Assembly (NCBI RefSeq): GCF_007786445.1
Contig: NZ_VNJI01000054.1
Span: 1-50,266 of the forward strand
Direction: 5' to 3'
Origin: Paenibacillus cremeus
GTDB lineage: Bacteria > Bacillota > Bacilli > Paenibacillales > NBRC-103111
DNA length: 50,266 nucleotides
Made by a program: the position numbers and the translations under genes. Positions 1-8,154 of this stretch are shown piece by piece; the first letter of the stretch is position 1, and each line of letters begins with the position of its first letter. A model generated the notes under the pieces. The model was not told the origin of the DNA. It did no database searches and worked only from the letters and a program-made list of their open reading frames with translations.

Positions 1-347
1 GATCAGTTCCATGAAACGGTAATCGGGTCACCGCAGGGCGGAGTGATATCTCCACTGCTTGCAAACATTTATTTGAATCATTTCGATTGGAGTATGAAGG
101 AATTGGGCTTCGCCGTAGTACGGAGATGATAAAGCAATTAAATGAAGTGGTGCGAGGATTTGGCAACTATTTCGGGATAGGAAACGTAAAGAAAAAGTTT
201 CTGGCATTAGACAAATGGACACGGATGAGGGTTCGCGCCTTTATACGGAAAAAGAAGTCGACGGTCTCAAATTCACTGCTTCCAAACAAGTTGTTGGAGG
301 AAGTGGGAATGGTATTTCTAACAAATTTACTCACCACACGTTTCTAA
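1..347 (+). pseudogene. group II intron reverse transcriptase/maturase, internally deleted remnant
   Basis: Two pieces of an LtrA-type intron-encoded protein are joined out of frame. Positions 1-129 encode the reverse transcriptase block GSPQGGVISPLLANIYLN and then run into a stop. A second frame from about position 87 encodes the C-terminal maturase (GIIM) part, with VRGFGNYFGI and a basic KKKFLALDKWTRMRVRAFIRKKK-like stretch (broken here as KKKFLALDKW and TRMRVRAFIRKKK). The YADD catalytic block and the thumb are missing between them, so a deletion of several hundred bases is likely. The window starts inside the gene, so the 5' part is not visible. It cannot encode an active enzyme. Confidence 0.85.
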
Positions 348-418
348 TTCAGGAATGAAATTTGCAGCCTGGCGACGGGTGAAGACGACTCGCTCCTGAA
401 GATGGGGAACTGACGAAG

Positions 419-495
419 GAAAGCCGTGTGCGGGAAATCCGCATGCACGGTTTGACGGGGAGTCCGAGGGAGTAATCCCTCGTCTTACCCTACTA
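419..495 (+). ncRNA. group II intron domains V-VI (3' end of the intron)
   Basis: Positions 422-452 match the highly conserved domain V hairpin, with arms AGCCGTGTGCGGG and CCGCATGCACGGTT. It is followed by a domain VI-like stem (CCGAGGGAGTAATCCCTCG, about 463-482) and a CCTAC-type 3' splice end near 490-495. It lies directly downstream of the maturase remnant, as expected for a bacterial group II intron. The exact 3' splice site is an estimate. Confidence 0.8.
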
Positions 496-528
496 TACTG
501 GTAAAAAAGGAAAGTGAGTTGAACGTGG

Positions 529-2013
529 TTGCTTCAGTCAGCTAGACAAATAAATGCATCATTCCATGCGGAATTATATAAATTCATTCCTGAAGACCAT
601 TTGTTACGTAAAATTAATCATATCGTAGACTTCGGCTTCATCCATGATTTAGTGAAAGCATCATATTGTATTTTTTACGGCAGGCCGGCTAACGAGCCGG
701 AGCTGCTGTTTCGTCTGCTGTTTTTACAGATTCTCTACAATCTTTCAGACGAGCGAATTATCCAGGAAACACAGGTTAACTTGGCCTACAAATGGTTCGT
801 CGGGTTGAACCCTGAAGATACGCTGCCGGATGTGTCACAACTATCGCGTTTTCGCAACCTCCGCCTAGGTGCAAACAACATCGACGATGTGCTGAAGCAT
901 GTAGTTAAGCAGTGTAATGAGCATGGCCTCATTAAAAGCAAGACCATCATTCTGGACGCCACACACACTCAAGCAGCCGCCCAAAAACAAAAGCCGCTCG
1001 ATGTGCTTCGAGATGCAGCCAAACGCCTTTTTCGCATTGTGGTCAAGCGACATACGAAATTAGAAAATAAACTGCCTGCATTACCCAAAGTGAAGAGTAG
1101 TGAGCCTGAAGCGGAGCGACTCATGCTTCGCTAATTGAGCTCGGAGAAAAAGTCGAGCAGCTGTTGCCTGACCACGAGATAGCCGTCAGCGAGAAATTAC
1201 ATATAGCAAAACAGATTGTGGAAGATGAATGTTTTCTGTCAAAAAAAGGGATACGCTCGGCTATTGACCCAGAGGCTCGGTTCAGTTGGAAGAGCAGTAC
1301 TAAGTCATTTTTCGGATACAAGGATCACTTGGCCATGACAGAGGAGAAAATTATCACAGCGGCGGAAGTAACGCCAGGGACAAGCGACGACTGCAAGCAG
1401 CTTTCTACTCTTTTGACCCAATCCAAATCAAACGGCATAGAAGTAAAGGAGATCATTGCAGATACAGCCTATTCAGGAAAAGATAATTTAGCTGAAATGA
1501 AATAAGGAAACGAAACTCCCCATTGTCCCGCTAAACCCCGTTGTCCATGAGGGAGGCGAACGTCAGGAAGGATTTACATATAACAAAGATGCCGATTTCG
1601 TCATGTGTCCCGCGGGCGAACATAGCGTACGGAAAGCTATCCAGGGCAGCTAAACAAGCGAGCAAAGTCGCTCGTTAGTTTATTATTTTAATGTGGAGAA
1701 ATGCAAAGCATGTCCACTACGCGAGGGATGCTACAAGCCGGGGTCCAAAAGCAAAACCTACTCCATCCGAATAATTGCTGAGCACTTTCAAGAGCAAATT
1801 GAATTTGAGCTTAGTGATACGTTTAAAGAACGGAACAGACGCAGACCCATTATTGAGCACAAGAATGCAGAAATGAAACGATACCACGGTATGGACACGG
1901 CCAAATACCGAGGTCTATTTCGCATGCGAATACAAGCTTTGCTCACCTCATTCGTCGTTAATGCCAAACGAATGGTTAAGTTAATAGAACAGAAGCAGCC
2001 CGCCCTTGGGTAA
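529..2013 (+). pseudogene. IS1182-family transposase, frameshifted
   Basis: The three fragments read as one IS1182-type DDE transposase. Positions 529-1134 hold the N-terminal part (FIPEDHLLRKI, then ILDATHTQAAAQ with a catalytic Asp). A frame change near 1130 leads into 1164-1505 (FFGYKDHLAMTE and IIADTAYSGKDN, second Asp). A third part after another frame change near 1505 encodes VPLNPVVHEGGE and stops at about 1653. The last part, 1693-2013, encodes CKACPLREGCYK and HKNAEMKRYHGMDTAKYRGL, the C-terminal Cys cluster and Glu region. At least two frameshifts and an in-frame stop make it dead. The first fragment starts at a TTG. I could not identify the terminal inverted repeats. Confidence 0.88.
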
Positions 2014-2034
2014 GGGACGAGCTGCTTCTGTTCT
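1986..2034. terminator. bidirectional terminator-like hairpin at the end of the IS remnant
   Basis: AGAACAGAAGCAGC (1986-1999) is perfectly complementary to GCTGCTTCTGTTCT (2021-2034). The 14-bp stem straddles the stop codon of the transposase remnant. A short T-rich stretch follows on the plus strand. Confidence 0.6.
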
Positions 2035-2145
2035 TTCCATTTCCATTTGTAGAAGCTACTCATTTTAAAAGTAAGGCTTTTGCAGGGATCTCAATTCGGG
2101 TGCTTTTTGCTGTATTCAAAGGGGTGTTTTCTAACCTCTCTTTGA

Positions 2146-2307
2146 TCAGTGTGAGTCCGGGGGGCTATTAATCCAAGGACCTGCTTCCTCAACAATGAAT
2201 TCGGTACCTGAATCGTGTTGATAATCTGACTTCCATTGTAGAAGTCGTTCTTTATTGATTCCAAGCTGTTCGGCGATTAGACCTATATCCAATTGAATCT
2301 TATTCAT
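2146..2307 (-). CDS. small hypothetical protein (53 aa), divergent from the wzz operon
   Basis: The start ATG at 2307 is chosen because a perfect AGGAGG lies 7-8 bases upstream on the minus strand (plus-strand CCTCCT at 2315-2320). A longer reading from further upstream has no such site. The protein begins MNKIQLDIGLIAEQLGINK. The segment LIAEQLGINKERLLQW resembles a helix-turn-helix, and the acidic, Pro-rich tail (EEAGPWINSPPDSH) is not recognisable. A SinR-type palindrome (2328-2343) lies between its predicted promoter (-35 TTTATT, -10 TATACT on the minus strand, 17-bp spacer) and its start. It is therefore probably co-regulated with the matrix operons. I do not recognise a family; a small regulator is only a guess. 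Confidence 0.55.
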   Translation of the reverse strand: MNKIQLDIGLIAEQLGINKERLLQWKSDYQHDSGTEFIVEEAGPWINSPPDSH

Positions 2308-2327
2308 CAAGCAACCTCCTGACATTT

Positions 2328-2343
2328 GTTCTCTAAAGAGAAC
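2328..2343. promoter_or_regulatory. SinR-type operator, perfect palindrome
   Basis: GTTCTCT-AA-AGAGAAC: two perfect GTTCTYT half-sites as an inverted repeat with a 2-bp gap, the geometry of the B. subtilis SinR operator. It lies about 10 bp downstream of the minus-strand -10 (TATACT, plus-strand 2353-2358), where it would cover the transcription start of the small divergent gene. Confidence 0.8.
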
Positions 2344-2399
2344 TTTATCTGTAGTATATAGCAACGATTTGCTTAAATAAACTGCAATTTGAACCGAAT

Positions 2400-2415
2400 G
2401 TTCCTAACAAAGAAC
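2400..2415. promoter_or_regulatory. SinR-type operator, one mismatched arm
   Basis: GTTCCTA-AC-AAAGAAC: one perfect half-site (2409-2415) and one degenerate arm in the same 7-2-7 spacing as the other sites. It lies between the divergent small gene and the wzz promoter. Confidence 0.55.
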
Positions 2416-2463
2416 CATTTAAGACCAACTTTCTTTAATTTACTTCTAGTTTCTTCATAATTC

Positions 2464-2497
2464 GTTCTTTACAAAAAACATCTTTGTTTGTTATAAT
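2464..2497 (+). promoter_or_regulatory. promoter of the wzz operon with overlapping SinR-type site
   Basis: -35 TTTACA (2468-2473), 18-bp spacer, -10 TATAAT (2492-2497). GTTCTTT-AC-AAAAAAC (2464-2479) has one perfect and one single-mismatch SinR half-site and covers the -35 element, a position suited to repression. Confidence 0.65.
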
Positions 2498-2550
2498 GAA
2501 CACAATGTTAATTGATGTACCTGACATTTAAGTTGAGTTGGAGGGATATA

Positions 2551-3321
2551 ATGGAAATTAATCTTAGAGAATATTACCGAATGATTAAGAAACGTCTATG
2601 GATTATTGTTTTAAGCGTAGTATTGAGCACTATAGCTGCAGCACAATACAGCAACATCAATTATCAGCCGGTTTATCAGGCATCCACTAAGCTGATCGTG
2701 AATACTGTCGCTACAGATGGAAATGGAGGCAGAGGACCGATCGATCTCGGAATGATGGCGATGGGGGATAGCTCACAGCAAATTAATATGTATAAAGAAA
2801 TTATCAAAACCCCCGCCATTATGGAAAAAGTCGCACAACGTCACCCCGAGCTAAACATCACCTCTGAACAATTAATCAACTCTGTTAACGTTACCGCAGT
2901 CAATAGTACTCCCATCATGGCGATCATAGCCCAATCCTTTTCACACGAACGAGCAGTTAAAATTGTCAACTACGTTACCGAAGTATTTCAGACCGAAATG
3001 CCCAAAATTATGAAAATAGAAAGCATCACCATTTTAAATGCCGCCAAATTAACGGACAAACCAAGTCTTGTCAACAAGAAATCAAATCAGCTTATCATCT
3101 TGGCCGTCGCAGCCTCCTTAGTGGTTTCGATCGGTATCATTCTTTTCCTGGATTCTCTTGATGATACCTTGAAGACAGAAGAAGATATACGCGAAGTTTT
3201 CAATGTAATGACCTTGGCCATGGTTCCCAAAATCAAGGACAGAGAGTTAAGAGTAAAAAAGAAGGCTACTTCATCCGGACATCAAATGGGGGAAGCGCAA
3301 TATGCCTCGAACAACCGCTAA
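2551..3321 (+). CDS. Wzz-family chain-length/kinase adaptor protein
   Basis: This is the polysaccharide co-polymerase half of a split Wzc, equivalent to CapA or EpsA. It spans the membrane and activates the cytoplasmic tyrosine kinase encoded next. The 256-residue protein has membrane segments at about residues 17-37 (IIVLSVVLSTIAAA) and 178-199 (LIILAVAASLVVSIGIILFL) flanking an extracellular Wzz domain, and ends in a basic tail. The ATG at 2551 is preferred over an upstream one in frame because GGAGGG sits 6 bases before it. It overlaps the next gene by 20 bp, so translation is probably coupled. A SinR-type site covers its promoter. Co-polymerase function is inferred from family and neighbourhood. 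Confidence 0.9.
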   Translation: MEINLREYYRMIKKRLWIIVLSVVLSTIAAAQYSNINYQPVYQASTKLIVNTVATDGNGGRGPIDLGMMAMGDSSQQINMYKEIIKTPAIMEKVAQRHPELNITSEQLINSVNVTAVNSTPIMAIIAQSFSHERAVKIVNYVTEVFQTEMPKIMKIESITILNAAKLTDKPSLVNKKSNQLIILAVAASLVVSIGIILFLDSLDDTLKTEEDIREVFNVMTLAMVPKIKDRELRVKKKATSSGHQMGEAQYASNNR

Positions 3322-3976
3322 TTCTAAAATGATCATGGCAGCAAACCCAGACTCCCCGATTTCCGAGGTGTATCGGACGCTAAAGCTGAATATAGAATTT
3401 TCGGTTTTCGACCGTGAGCTTAAGACGATAACGATTACCTCAGCCAACGATGGGGAGGGCAAAACCACTACGGCTCTAAATTTGGCTGCAGCATATGCAA
3501 AAGCCGGAAGGAAAGTCGTGTTGGTAGACGCCAATCTCCGGAGGCCCGCAGTGCATCTTGCTTTTAATGAGACTAATAACACGGGGCTATCGAATTATTT
3601 GGCCGGTATGAGTACAGTAAATGACATTATTAAACAATCAAAAGTTCCGAACCTGACCTTTATAGCCTCAGGTCCTATTCCGCCGAATCCATCGGAATTA
3701 TTGGCATCTGAACGAATGAAGTCGCTCTTGGCTGAATTAAATGAGCAATACGACGTTGTCATTATCGACACCCCGCCTGCTCTTTCATTAACCGATGCTA
3801 GAATTATTGCGACTAAGTGTGACGGTGTACTGCTCGTCGTCAATCAAGGCAAGCTGAAACGAACGGAAGCCAAGAAGCTGAATGACGACCTTGTTCATTT
3901 AAAGGTAAACCTGATCGGGGTCGTGTTCAATAAGATGAACACCAAGGATGCCGCAGCATATCTTTATCGTTCCTAA
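3302..3976 (+). CDS. CpsD/CapB-family bacterial tyrosine kinase
   Basis: This BY-kinase autophosphorylates and phosphorylates partners to control capsule/EPS assembly; it needs the Wzz-like adaptor encoded just upstream. In its 224 residues the Walker A is GEGKTTT (about 51-57, Lys54), the Walker A' is VVLVDANLRRP (Asp76) and the Walker B is VVIIDTPP (about 150-157). The tyrosine cluster is very short: only two Tyr occur in the final AAYLYRS. The GEGKTTT loop is slightly unlike the usual GxGKST of this family, but all catalytic residues are present. The start overlaps the adaptor gene and has GGGGGAAG upstream. It corresponds in position to epsB of B. subtilis. Confidence 0.92.
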   Translation: MPRTTANSKMIMAANPDSPISEVYRTLKLNIEFSVFDRELKTITITSANDGEGKTTTALNLAAAYAKAGRKVVLVDANLRRPAVHLAFNETNNTGLSNYLAGMSTVNDIIKQSKVPNLTFIASGPIPPNPSELLASERMKSLLAELNEQYDVVIIDTPPALSLTDARIIATKCDGVLLVVNQGKLKRTEAKKLNDDLVHLKVNLIGVVFNKMNTKDAAAYLYRS

Positions 3977-4010
3977 CCAAATTGGACGTTAATGGGGAGA
4001 GTTCAAAGGC

Positions 4011-5300
4011 ATGAGGCAAAAAAGAGTAAAGCCGCGATTCTGGCGGAAATCAAATATGAAAACGATAAGTATGCTTACCCTTTGCCTGGCTATTATCGCC
4101 GGCTGTAAATCTTCCGGTCCTGAGGAACAGCCTGCTGGTTCGGAGCAAACGCTGAAAACCATAAAGGTGGAAAAGGTCGTTAAGCAGAGAATTGCCGATC
4201 CGGTTGTACGTGCCGGAGAAGTCCAATTTGCCCCATATGATGTTATAGCCAAAATGGGGGGAGAAGTTCAGCAAGTTCTGAAAAAACGGGGCGATCTGGT
4301 TCAGGAAGGAGATGTCATTATGACGCTCGATTCCAGCGATGCCAAATTCCAGCGTGATAAAGCAGCCATGGCCGTCGAAAACGCGCAGAATGCGATTACT
4401 CAAGCTAAAGTGCAGGCGCAAAAGGAAGTGGAGAAAAGTAAAGCAGAGCTTCGTTCCGCTATACAGAAGTCGGAGCAGAGCGTTGTCGAGTTGACCAGAA
4501 GCTATAATAAAGCAAGAAATGATCTCGATGTCGGGCAGGCTACGAAAATTCAGGTTTCACAGGCGGAATCCCAGCTTAATAATGCCAGAAGGGATTTGGA
4601 GCAGCTTAAACAGCAGCAACAACAAATTCCACAGCCGACGGTTTCGACAAAGGACTTGGAGCTGAGTCTTAGAGAAGCCCAGATGTCTCTGCAGGAAGCG
4701 GAGAAGGCGGTCGCAGCCCTTGATGTAAAAGCTCCGGTGAGCGGAATTTTGACGGAAATGCCGGTTGAGGCACGAATGAGTCTTCAGCCGGGAGCTAAGA
4801 TTGGTCTGATTCAGAAGCTAAGCCCTACGGTCATTAAAGCACAGTTAACCGAAGACCAGACGAAGCTCGTCAATGCAAAAAGCCAGCTTTCTTTTACAGT
4901 ACAGGGAGCGAGTCAAATTTTTAAAGGGAAGGTCAGCTATCTTTCGAAGGTGATCGATCCAGAAACGAAATCTTATGAATTGGACGTTGAATCGGCTATC
5001 AATGACATGACTACTATGAAGCCGGGCATGAAGGTACAGCTTCAGTTGACGGATGAACAGGATCAAATGGCTCTCGTCGTTCCAACCTACAGCATCGTAA
5101 AAGAAGGCGAGGATTCCTCTGCCTTTGTTCTGACTGGTGATACTGTGGAGAAACGAAAGCTGCAGCTTGGCAGATTAAACGATCCATTCCAAGAGGTACT
5201 GGGTGGAGTTGCTGAAGGCGAGCTTGTCATCACCTCCAACCCCGCTCAGCTAAAGGACAAAGAAAAGGTTAACCCAGGCCTCATTGAGGGGAAACCATAA
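4011..5300 (+). CDS. HlyD/RND-type membrane fusion lipoprotein
   Basis: This is a periplasmic-adaptor-like lipoprotein of 429 residues. A basic N-terminus and hydrophobic stretch end in the lipobox IAGC with the lipidated Cys at 32. A biotinyl-lipoyl-like half (VIAKMGGEVQQVLKKRGDLV, about 80-100) is followed by a long Gln/Glu/Lys-rich coiled-coil hairpin (about 115-240), the second lipoyl half (VKAPVSGILTEMPV) and beta-barrel domains. Such proteins normally pair with an ABC or RND transporter, but none lies next to it; the closest exporters are at 8472 and 16047. An alternative ATG at 4056 would still give a signal peptide. It follows the kinase gene closely, and I infer a role in matrix or peptide export. 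Confidence 0.82.
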   Translation: MRQKRVKPRFWRKSNMKTISMLTLCLAIIAGCKSSGPEEQPAGSEQTLKTIKVEKVVKQRIADPVVRAGEVQFAPYDVIAKMGGEVQQVLKKRGDLVQEGDVIMTLDSSDAKFQRDKAAMAVENAQNAITQAKVQAQKEVEKSKAELRSAIQKSEQSVVELTRSYNKARNDLDVGQATKIQVSQAESQLNNARRDLEQLKQQQQQIPQPTVSTKDLELSLREAQMSLQEAEKAVAALDVKAPVSGILTEMPVEARMSLQPGAKIGLIQKLSPTVIKAQLTEDQTKLVNAKSQLSFTVQGASQIFKGKVSYLSKVIDPETKSYELDVESAINDMTTMKPGMKVQLQLTDEQDQMALVVPTYSIVKEGEDSSAFVLTGDTVEKRKLQLGRLNDPFQEVLGGVAEGELVITSNPAQLKDKEKVNPGLIEGKP

Positions 5301-5317
5301 ATCGGAGGATGGAAGAA

Positions 5318-7018
5318 GTGAGAATCAAATGGACAAGACATATTGCAACAGCCGTTCTTTCGACCTCCCTCTTAGCTTTAACGGGGGTCTACGTCAATGC
5401 AGATGAAGCTCCTGCCGTGCCCGCTTCGCCTAATTATCACTTAACGGATGCCATAAAGGCTGAAGTGAAAAGTGTATTGAATGAGCAGACTCCAAATGGA
5501 ACGAGACTTGGCGCCGTCGTTCGTCTTTATAATCAAGGCAGCAGGATCACCGCGGTTCCGGAGGATGAAGTAAGAGTGAGAACCGATGACGGAGTCGAAT
5601 ATGCGCTGCGTCCGAGTACTGCTAATGCAAAAGCCATCATGCCGAAGGAAAAGGTTGAATTAAGCTATTTAGCTGTAGTGGACCGAGAGGACCCTTTCAC
5701 ATTATCCAAATTATCTTGGCTGGATGTGGATCCTTACGTTTATCCGAGGACGGAAAAATTAGATTTGTCCATTCCCATTCCATCAATGGAATGGCATGGG
5801 GATAGCGCTGACATTTCTAATCCCTCATCCATCAAAACGTGGGAGCAGTCGTTTACGATACCAGGGTTATCTAATGCTATACAGTACAAACCAATCAATA
5901 TTCTTAAGCAGAACACACCACAGGGACCTGCATCCGTCTTAACCCTGCTTGCTGAAAACAAGGGCACCACTCAACAATCCATACCTGATTTTCGCATTGA
6001 CGGCAAATCGGCCACTAAAGTTTACAATGGAAAAAAGGTGGAGAAAGATGCGATTAGACTTGAAGCGGGTGAAAAGCAGTATATTCATTTCGCGATTCCT
6101 ACGCAAGACAAAGACGAGCTGAAAAGCCTGAATGTCCTTACTTTGGAGAGCTTCACCGCAGACAATCAAAATGTGAGCTATGCGATCGGACGATTAAATA
6201 TTCTGCTTCCAGACAACGCCGCTAACTTGATGTTTAATCAAGCGGAAATCTACAAAAAGGATACGCCTATTTCGTTTGATCCGTTGAATAAGCTGATTCC
6301 TGCGAATGTCAATGTTTTGCTTGAGGAACTGCAGATGCATGGAAGCGGAAAAGATGGTTATAAGGCAGTAGTCGCCAAATTTAAGCTGCTGAATAACAGT
6401 GACCAGCCAAAGCCGATTCCTAATTTTTCGGCGGAACTGACTAACTCCAGTGGCTACGGATATTCCGGCACCCGCCAAAGCCTTGGGCTCCAGACTTTAA
6501 TTCCGGGTATTAATTATGTCATCTATTATACCTTCGTCGTACCCGGATCTGAGTCAGGTGAACAGCTGATGCTGAAAATTTTGGATGGTGTTAGTGCGGC
6601 ACCCTTCAACATCCCAATCGCTGCTATCCGGACCCAAATTCAAAGCAGCCCGGCAGATGATGACCTGGTCTTCTATCCATTCCATGTGAAGGTCAACGAT
6701 TTCAATATCGCAAGAACGTATACGATGGGCACTCCGTCTTATTCCAATAAACTGACTATGGATATGACGATTAGTCAGGATAAGGCCATTGTCGATCCCA
6801 ACTTCTCGAAGATGAGGGTGGAAGTGAGCGATAAAGAAGGCAAATTGTTAGGCTCTCAAGCCTTCTCACTCGCCGGCGACAATAGGTTGGGCACGGGAGA
6901 TCCCGCGGTTACATTCAGCTCCGATCAGTTAGTTACAGCATTAACCGTCAAGATTTACGAAACGATCGATACGCCTTACGGAGAGGCGAAGAGATTGCTG
7001 AAAACGATGCAGTATTGA
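5318..7018 (+). CDS. large secreted protein of unknown function, repeated beta domains
   Basis: I do not recognise a named family. The GTG at 5318 is preferred because GGAGG ends 9 bases before it; the ATG at 5309 abuts that site. The 566-residue product starts with a clear signal peptide (RIKWTRHIATAVLSTSLLAL, cleavage after about VNA). The rest seems to be three related segments of about 130-160 residues, each with a pattern of hydrophobic strands and NxxxxPxPxF-type turns (QQSIPDFRIDG, QPKPIPNFSAEL), like DUF4352-style beta sandwiches. No catalytic motif is visible. It ends the wzz-kinase-adaptor operon and overlaps nothing downstream. A role at the cell surface or matrix is likely from the signal peptide and context only. 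Confidence 0.7.
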   Translation: MRIKWTRHIATAVLSTSLLALTGVYVNADEAPAVPASPNYHLTDAIKAEVKSVLNEQTPNGTRLGAVVRLYNQGSRITAVPEDEVRVRTDDGVEYALRPSTANAKAIMPKEKVELSYLAVVDREDPFTLSKLSWLDVDPYVYPRTEKLDLSIPIPSMEWHGDSADISNPSSIKTWEQSFTIPGLSNAIQYKPINILKQNTPQGPASVLTLLAENKGTTQQSIPDFRIDGKSATKVYNGKKVEKDAIRLEAGEKQYIHFAIPTQDKDELKSLNVLTLESFTADNQNVSYAIGRLNILLPDNAANLMFNQAEIYKKDTPISFDPLNKLIPANVNVLLEELQMHGSGKDGYKAVVAKFKLLNNSDQPKPIPNFSAELTNSSGYGYSGTRQSLGLQTLIPGINYVIYYTFVVPGSESGEQLMLKILDGVSAAPFNIPIAAIRTQIQSSPADDDLVFYPFHVKVNDFNIARTYTMGTPSYSNKLTMDMTISQDKAIVDPNFSKMRVEVSDKEGKLLGSQAFSLAGDNRLGTGDPAVTFSSDQLVTALTVKIYETIDTPYGEAKRLLKTMQY

Positions 7019-7023
7019 TGATG

Positions 7024-7072
7024 TTTACAGATGTCGGGGTGTTCTGTATAAAAGGAATGAAAAACGTTCTCT
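7024..7072 (+). promoter_or_regulatory. promoter of the cyclase-less RiPP operon, with SinR-like half-sites
   Basis: -35 TTTACA (7024-7029), exactly 17-bp spacer, -10 TATAAA (7047-7052). A near half-site GTTCTGT (7041-7047) touches the -10 and a perfect GTTCTCT (7066-7072) lies just after the expected start of transcription. They are direct repeats 25 bp apart, not a palindrome, so SinR control is less certain here than at the other promoters. Confidence 0.6.
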
Positions 7073-7098
7073 ACCAAGGATGGAGAGGAGGTGTATTC

Positions 7099-7287
7099 AT
7101 GGATGAGGTGACTAGCTATACAACCAAAGCATACAGTCGGCCTGTAGTTTTAAAGCACCAGCCGCTCCGGTTCGAGACGGCTCAAAGCTGGAACAAGGGA
7201 GTTGGAAACAAAAACCCCAGCTCCAATGGCAATGGTGGAGTGAACTATCCTAATGACCCCAGACCGGGTAAAAAGCCGCATAAGTAA
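7099..7287 (+). CDS. candidate RiPP precursor with lasso-type leader but no ring acceptor
   Basis: This 62-residue peptide follows AGAGGAGG with 7-base spacing. The leader contains AYSRPVVLKHQ and ends FETA. If cleavage follows Ala28, then Thr is at -2, Pro at -14 and Tyr at -17, the positions recognised in lasso leaders (YxxP...T at -2). The 34-residue core starts QSWNKG and is rich in Gly, Asn, Pro and Lys, with no Cys. Core residues 7-9 are Val, Gly and Asn, so no Asp/Glu can close a lasso ring; the only acid is Asp25. The following genes encode a kinase, a PqqD-like RRE, an exporter and a nucleotidyltransferase, but no cyclase. I conclude it is a peptide substrate of this cassette; the product type is unknown. 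Confidence 0.72.
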   Translation: MDEVTSYTTKAYSRPVVLKHQPLRFETAQSWNKGVGNKNPSSNGNGGVNYPNDPRPGKKPHK

Positions 7288-7307
7288 GATAAGATTCTTT
7301 TTACGGG

Positions 7308-7331
7308 GCCGGTGGTCATGGTACCATCGGC
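7308..7331 (+). terminator. hairpin between precursor and modification genes
   Basis: GCCGGTGGT-CATGGT-ACCATCGGC folds into a 9-bp stem with one G-U pair, 20 bases after the precursor stop. There is no T tract after it. It may be a weak attenuator or a 3' stabiliser that keeps precursor mRNA above that of the downstream genes. Confidence 0.4.
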
Positions 7332-7371
7332 TCTTAAAAACGAGCAATCCTATTAGTGAAGGGGATTCATT

Positions 7372-8154
7372 ATGGATTATATCCAAACCCAAATTGGGGA
7401 GCACCACATTCGCTTGGAGAACGTGCCGGAAAGCCTCATGAAGCTGTTTCTAAGGAGCTATCCCTTCTATGATGATCCTGAAAACGAACCTGACATCGTG
7501 ATTCTTATCGAAGAGGGCTATGGAGTTCCTTTTGTTGATTATGAAGTCAGCATTAAGAAAGAATCGGATAAAATCTCGTTCTGCAGAGCGGATTACTTGA
7601 TCGAGTCAGACCGGTATTATAAAAATGCGAGGATCTTCGTGCATGATGAATTGGCATTAAAGCACGCTTTGATTAGCCTCTATAGTTCCTATATCGCTTA
7701 TCACAATTGGGGGCTATTACTTCATTCCTCTTGCGTGATCGACAATGGCAAAGCGCATATTTTTGCGGGCCATTCGGGGGCCGGCAAATCGACTGCGGCC
7801 AGACTCTCGTACCCGAGGACGTTGCTTTCGGATGAGGCGACGATAGTGAAAATCACTTCGGATGAGGTTACCGTGTATAATTCTCCTTTTCGCAGCGAGC
7901 AAGAGCCTACGGATTTGGCGGGGTGCTATTCACTCAGCAGCATTCAGGTTTTGGTTCAAGCGCTTCATAACCAGAGGTTACGTGTAAGAAAACCAAACGG
8001 ACTTCTTGAACTTATGGATAAAGTATTTTATTGGCCTCATAGCTCTGAGGAAACCGGAAATCTCCTAGGATTATTGAATATTCTAGTAAATCGCGTTCCG
8101 GTATATGAGCTGCATTTTCAATATAACAATAAGTTCTGGGAGCTGATATCTTGA
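7372..8154 (+). CDS. HPr-kinase-like peptide kinase of the RiPP operon
   Basis: This is a 260-residue relative of the HPr kinase C-terminal domain. The P-loop is GHSGAGKST (residues 133-141), preceded by LLLHSSCV and followed by TLLSDEATIV, the HPrK-like acidic metal-binding segment. In lasso clusters of the paeninodin and pseudomycoidin type, such kinases phosphorylate the precursor at its C-terminal residue. Here the precursor ends in Lys, so the target would have to be an internal Ser (core 2, 13 or 14) or something else. AAGGGGA lies 7 bases before the ATG. The stop overlaps the next start by one base (TGATG). It shares little sequence with the second kinase at 14355 beyond these motifs. 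Confidence 0.82.
   Translation: MDYIQTQIGEHHIRLENVPESLMKLFLRSYPFYDDPENEPDIVILIEEGYGVPFVDYEVSIKKESDKISFCRADYLIESDRYYKNARIFVHDELALKHALISLYSSYIAYHNWGLLLHSSCVIDNGKAHIFAGHSGAGKSTAARLSYPRTLLSDEATIVKITSDEVTVYNSPFRSEQEPTDLAGCYSLSSIQVLVQALHNQRLRVRKPNGLLELMDKVFYWPHSSEETGNLLGLLNILVNRVPVYELHFQYNNKFWELIS

Noticed and set aside
7099..7287. The 7099 precursor as an ordinary lasso peptide
   Set aside because: No Asp/Glu at core positions 7-9, Gln at position 1 and no cyclase in the operon.
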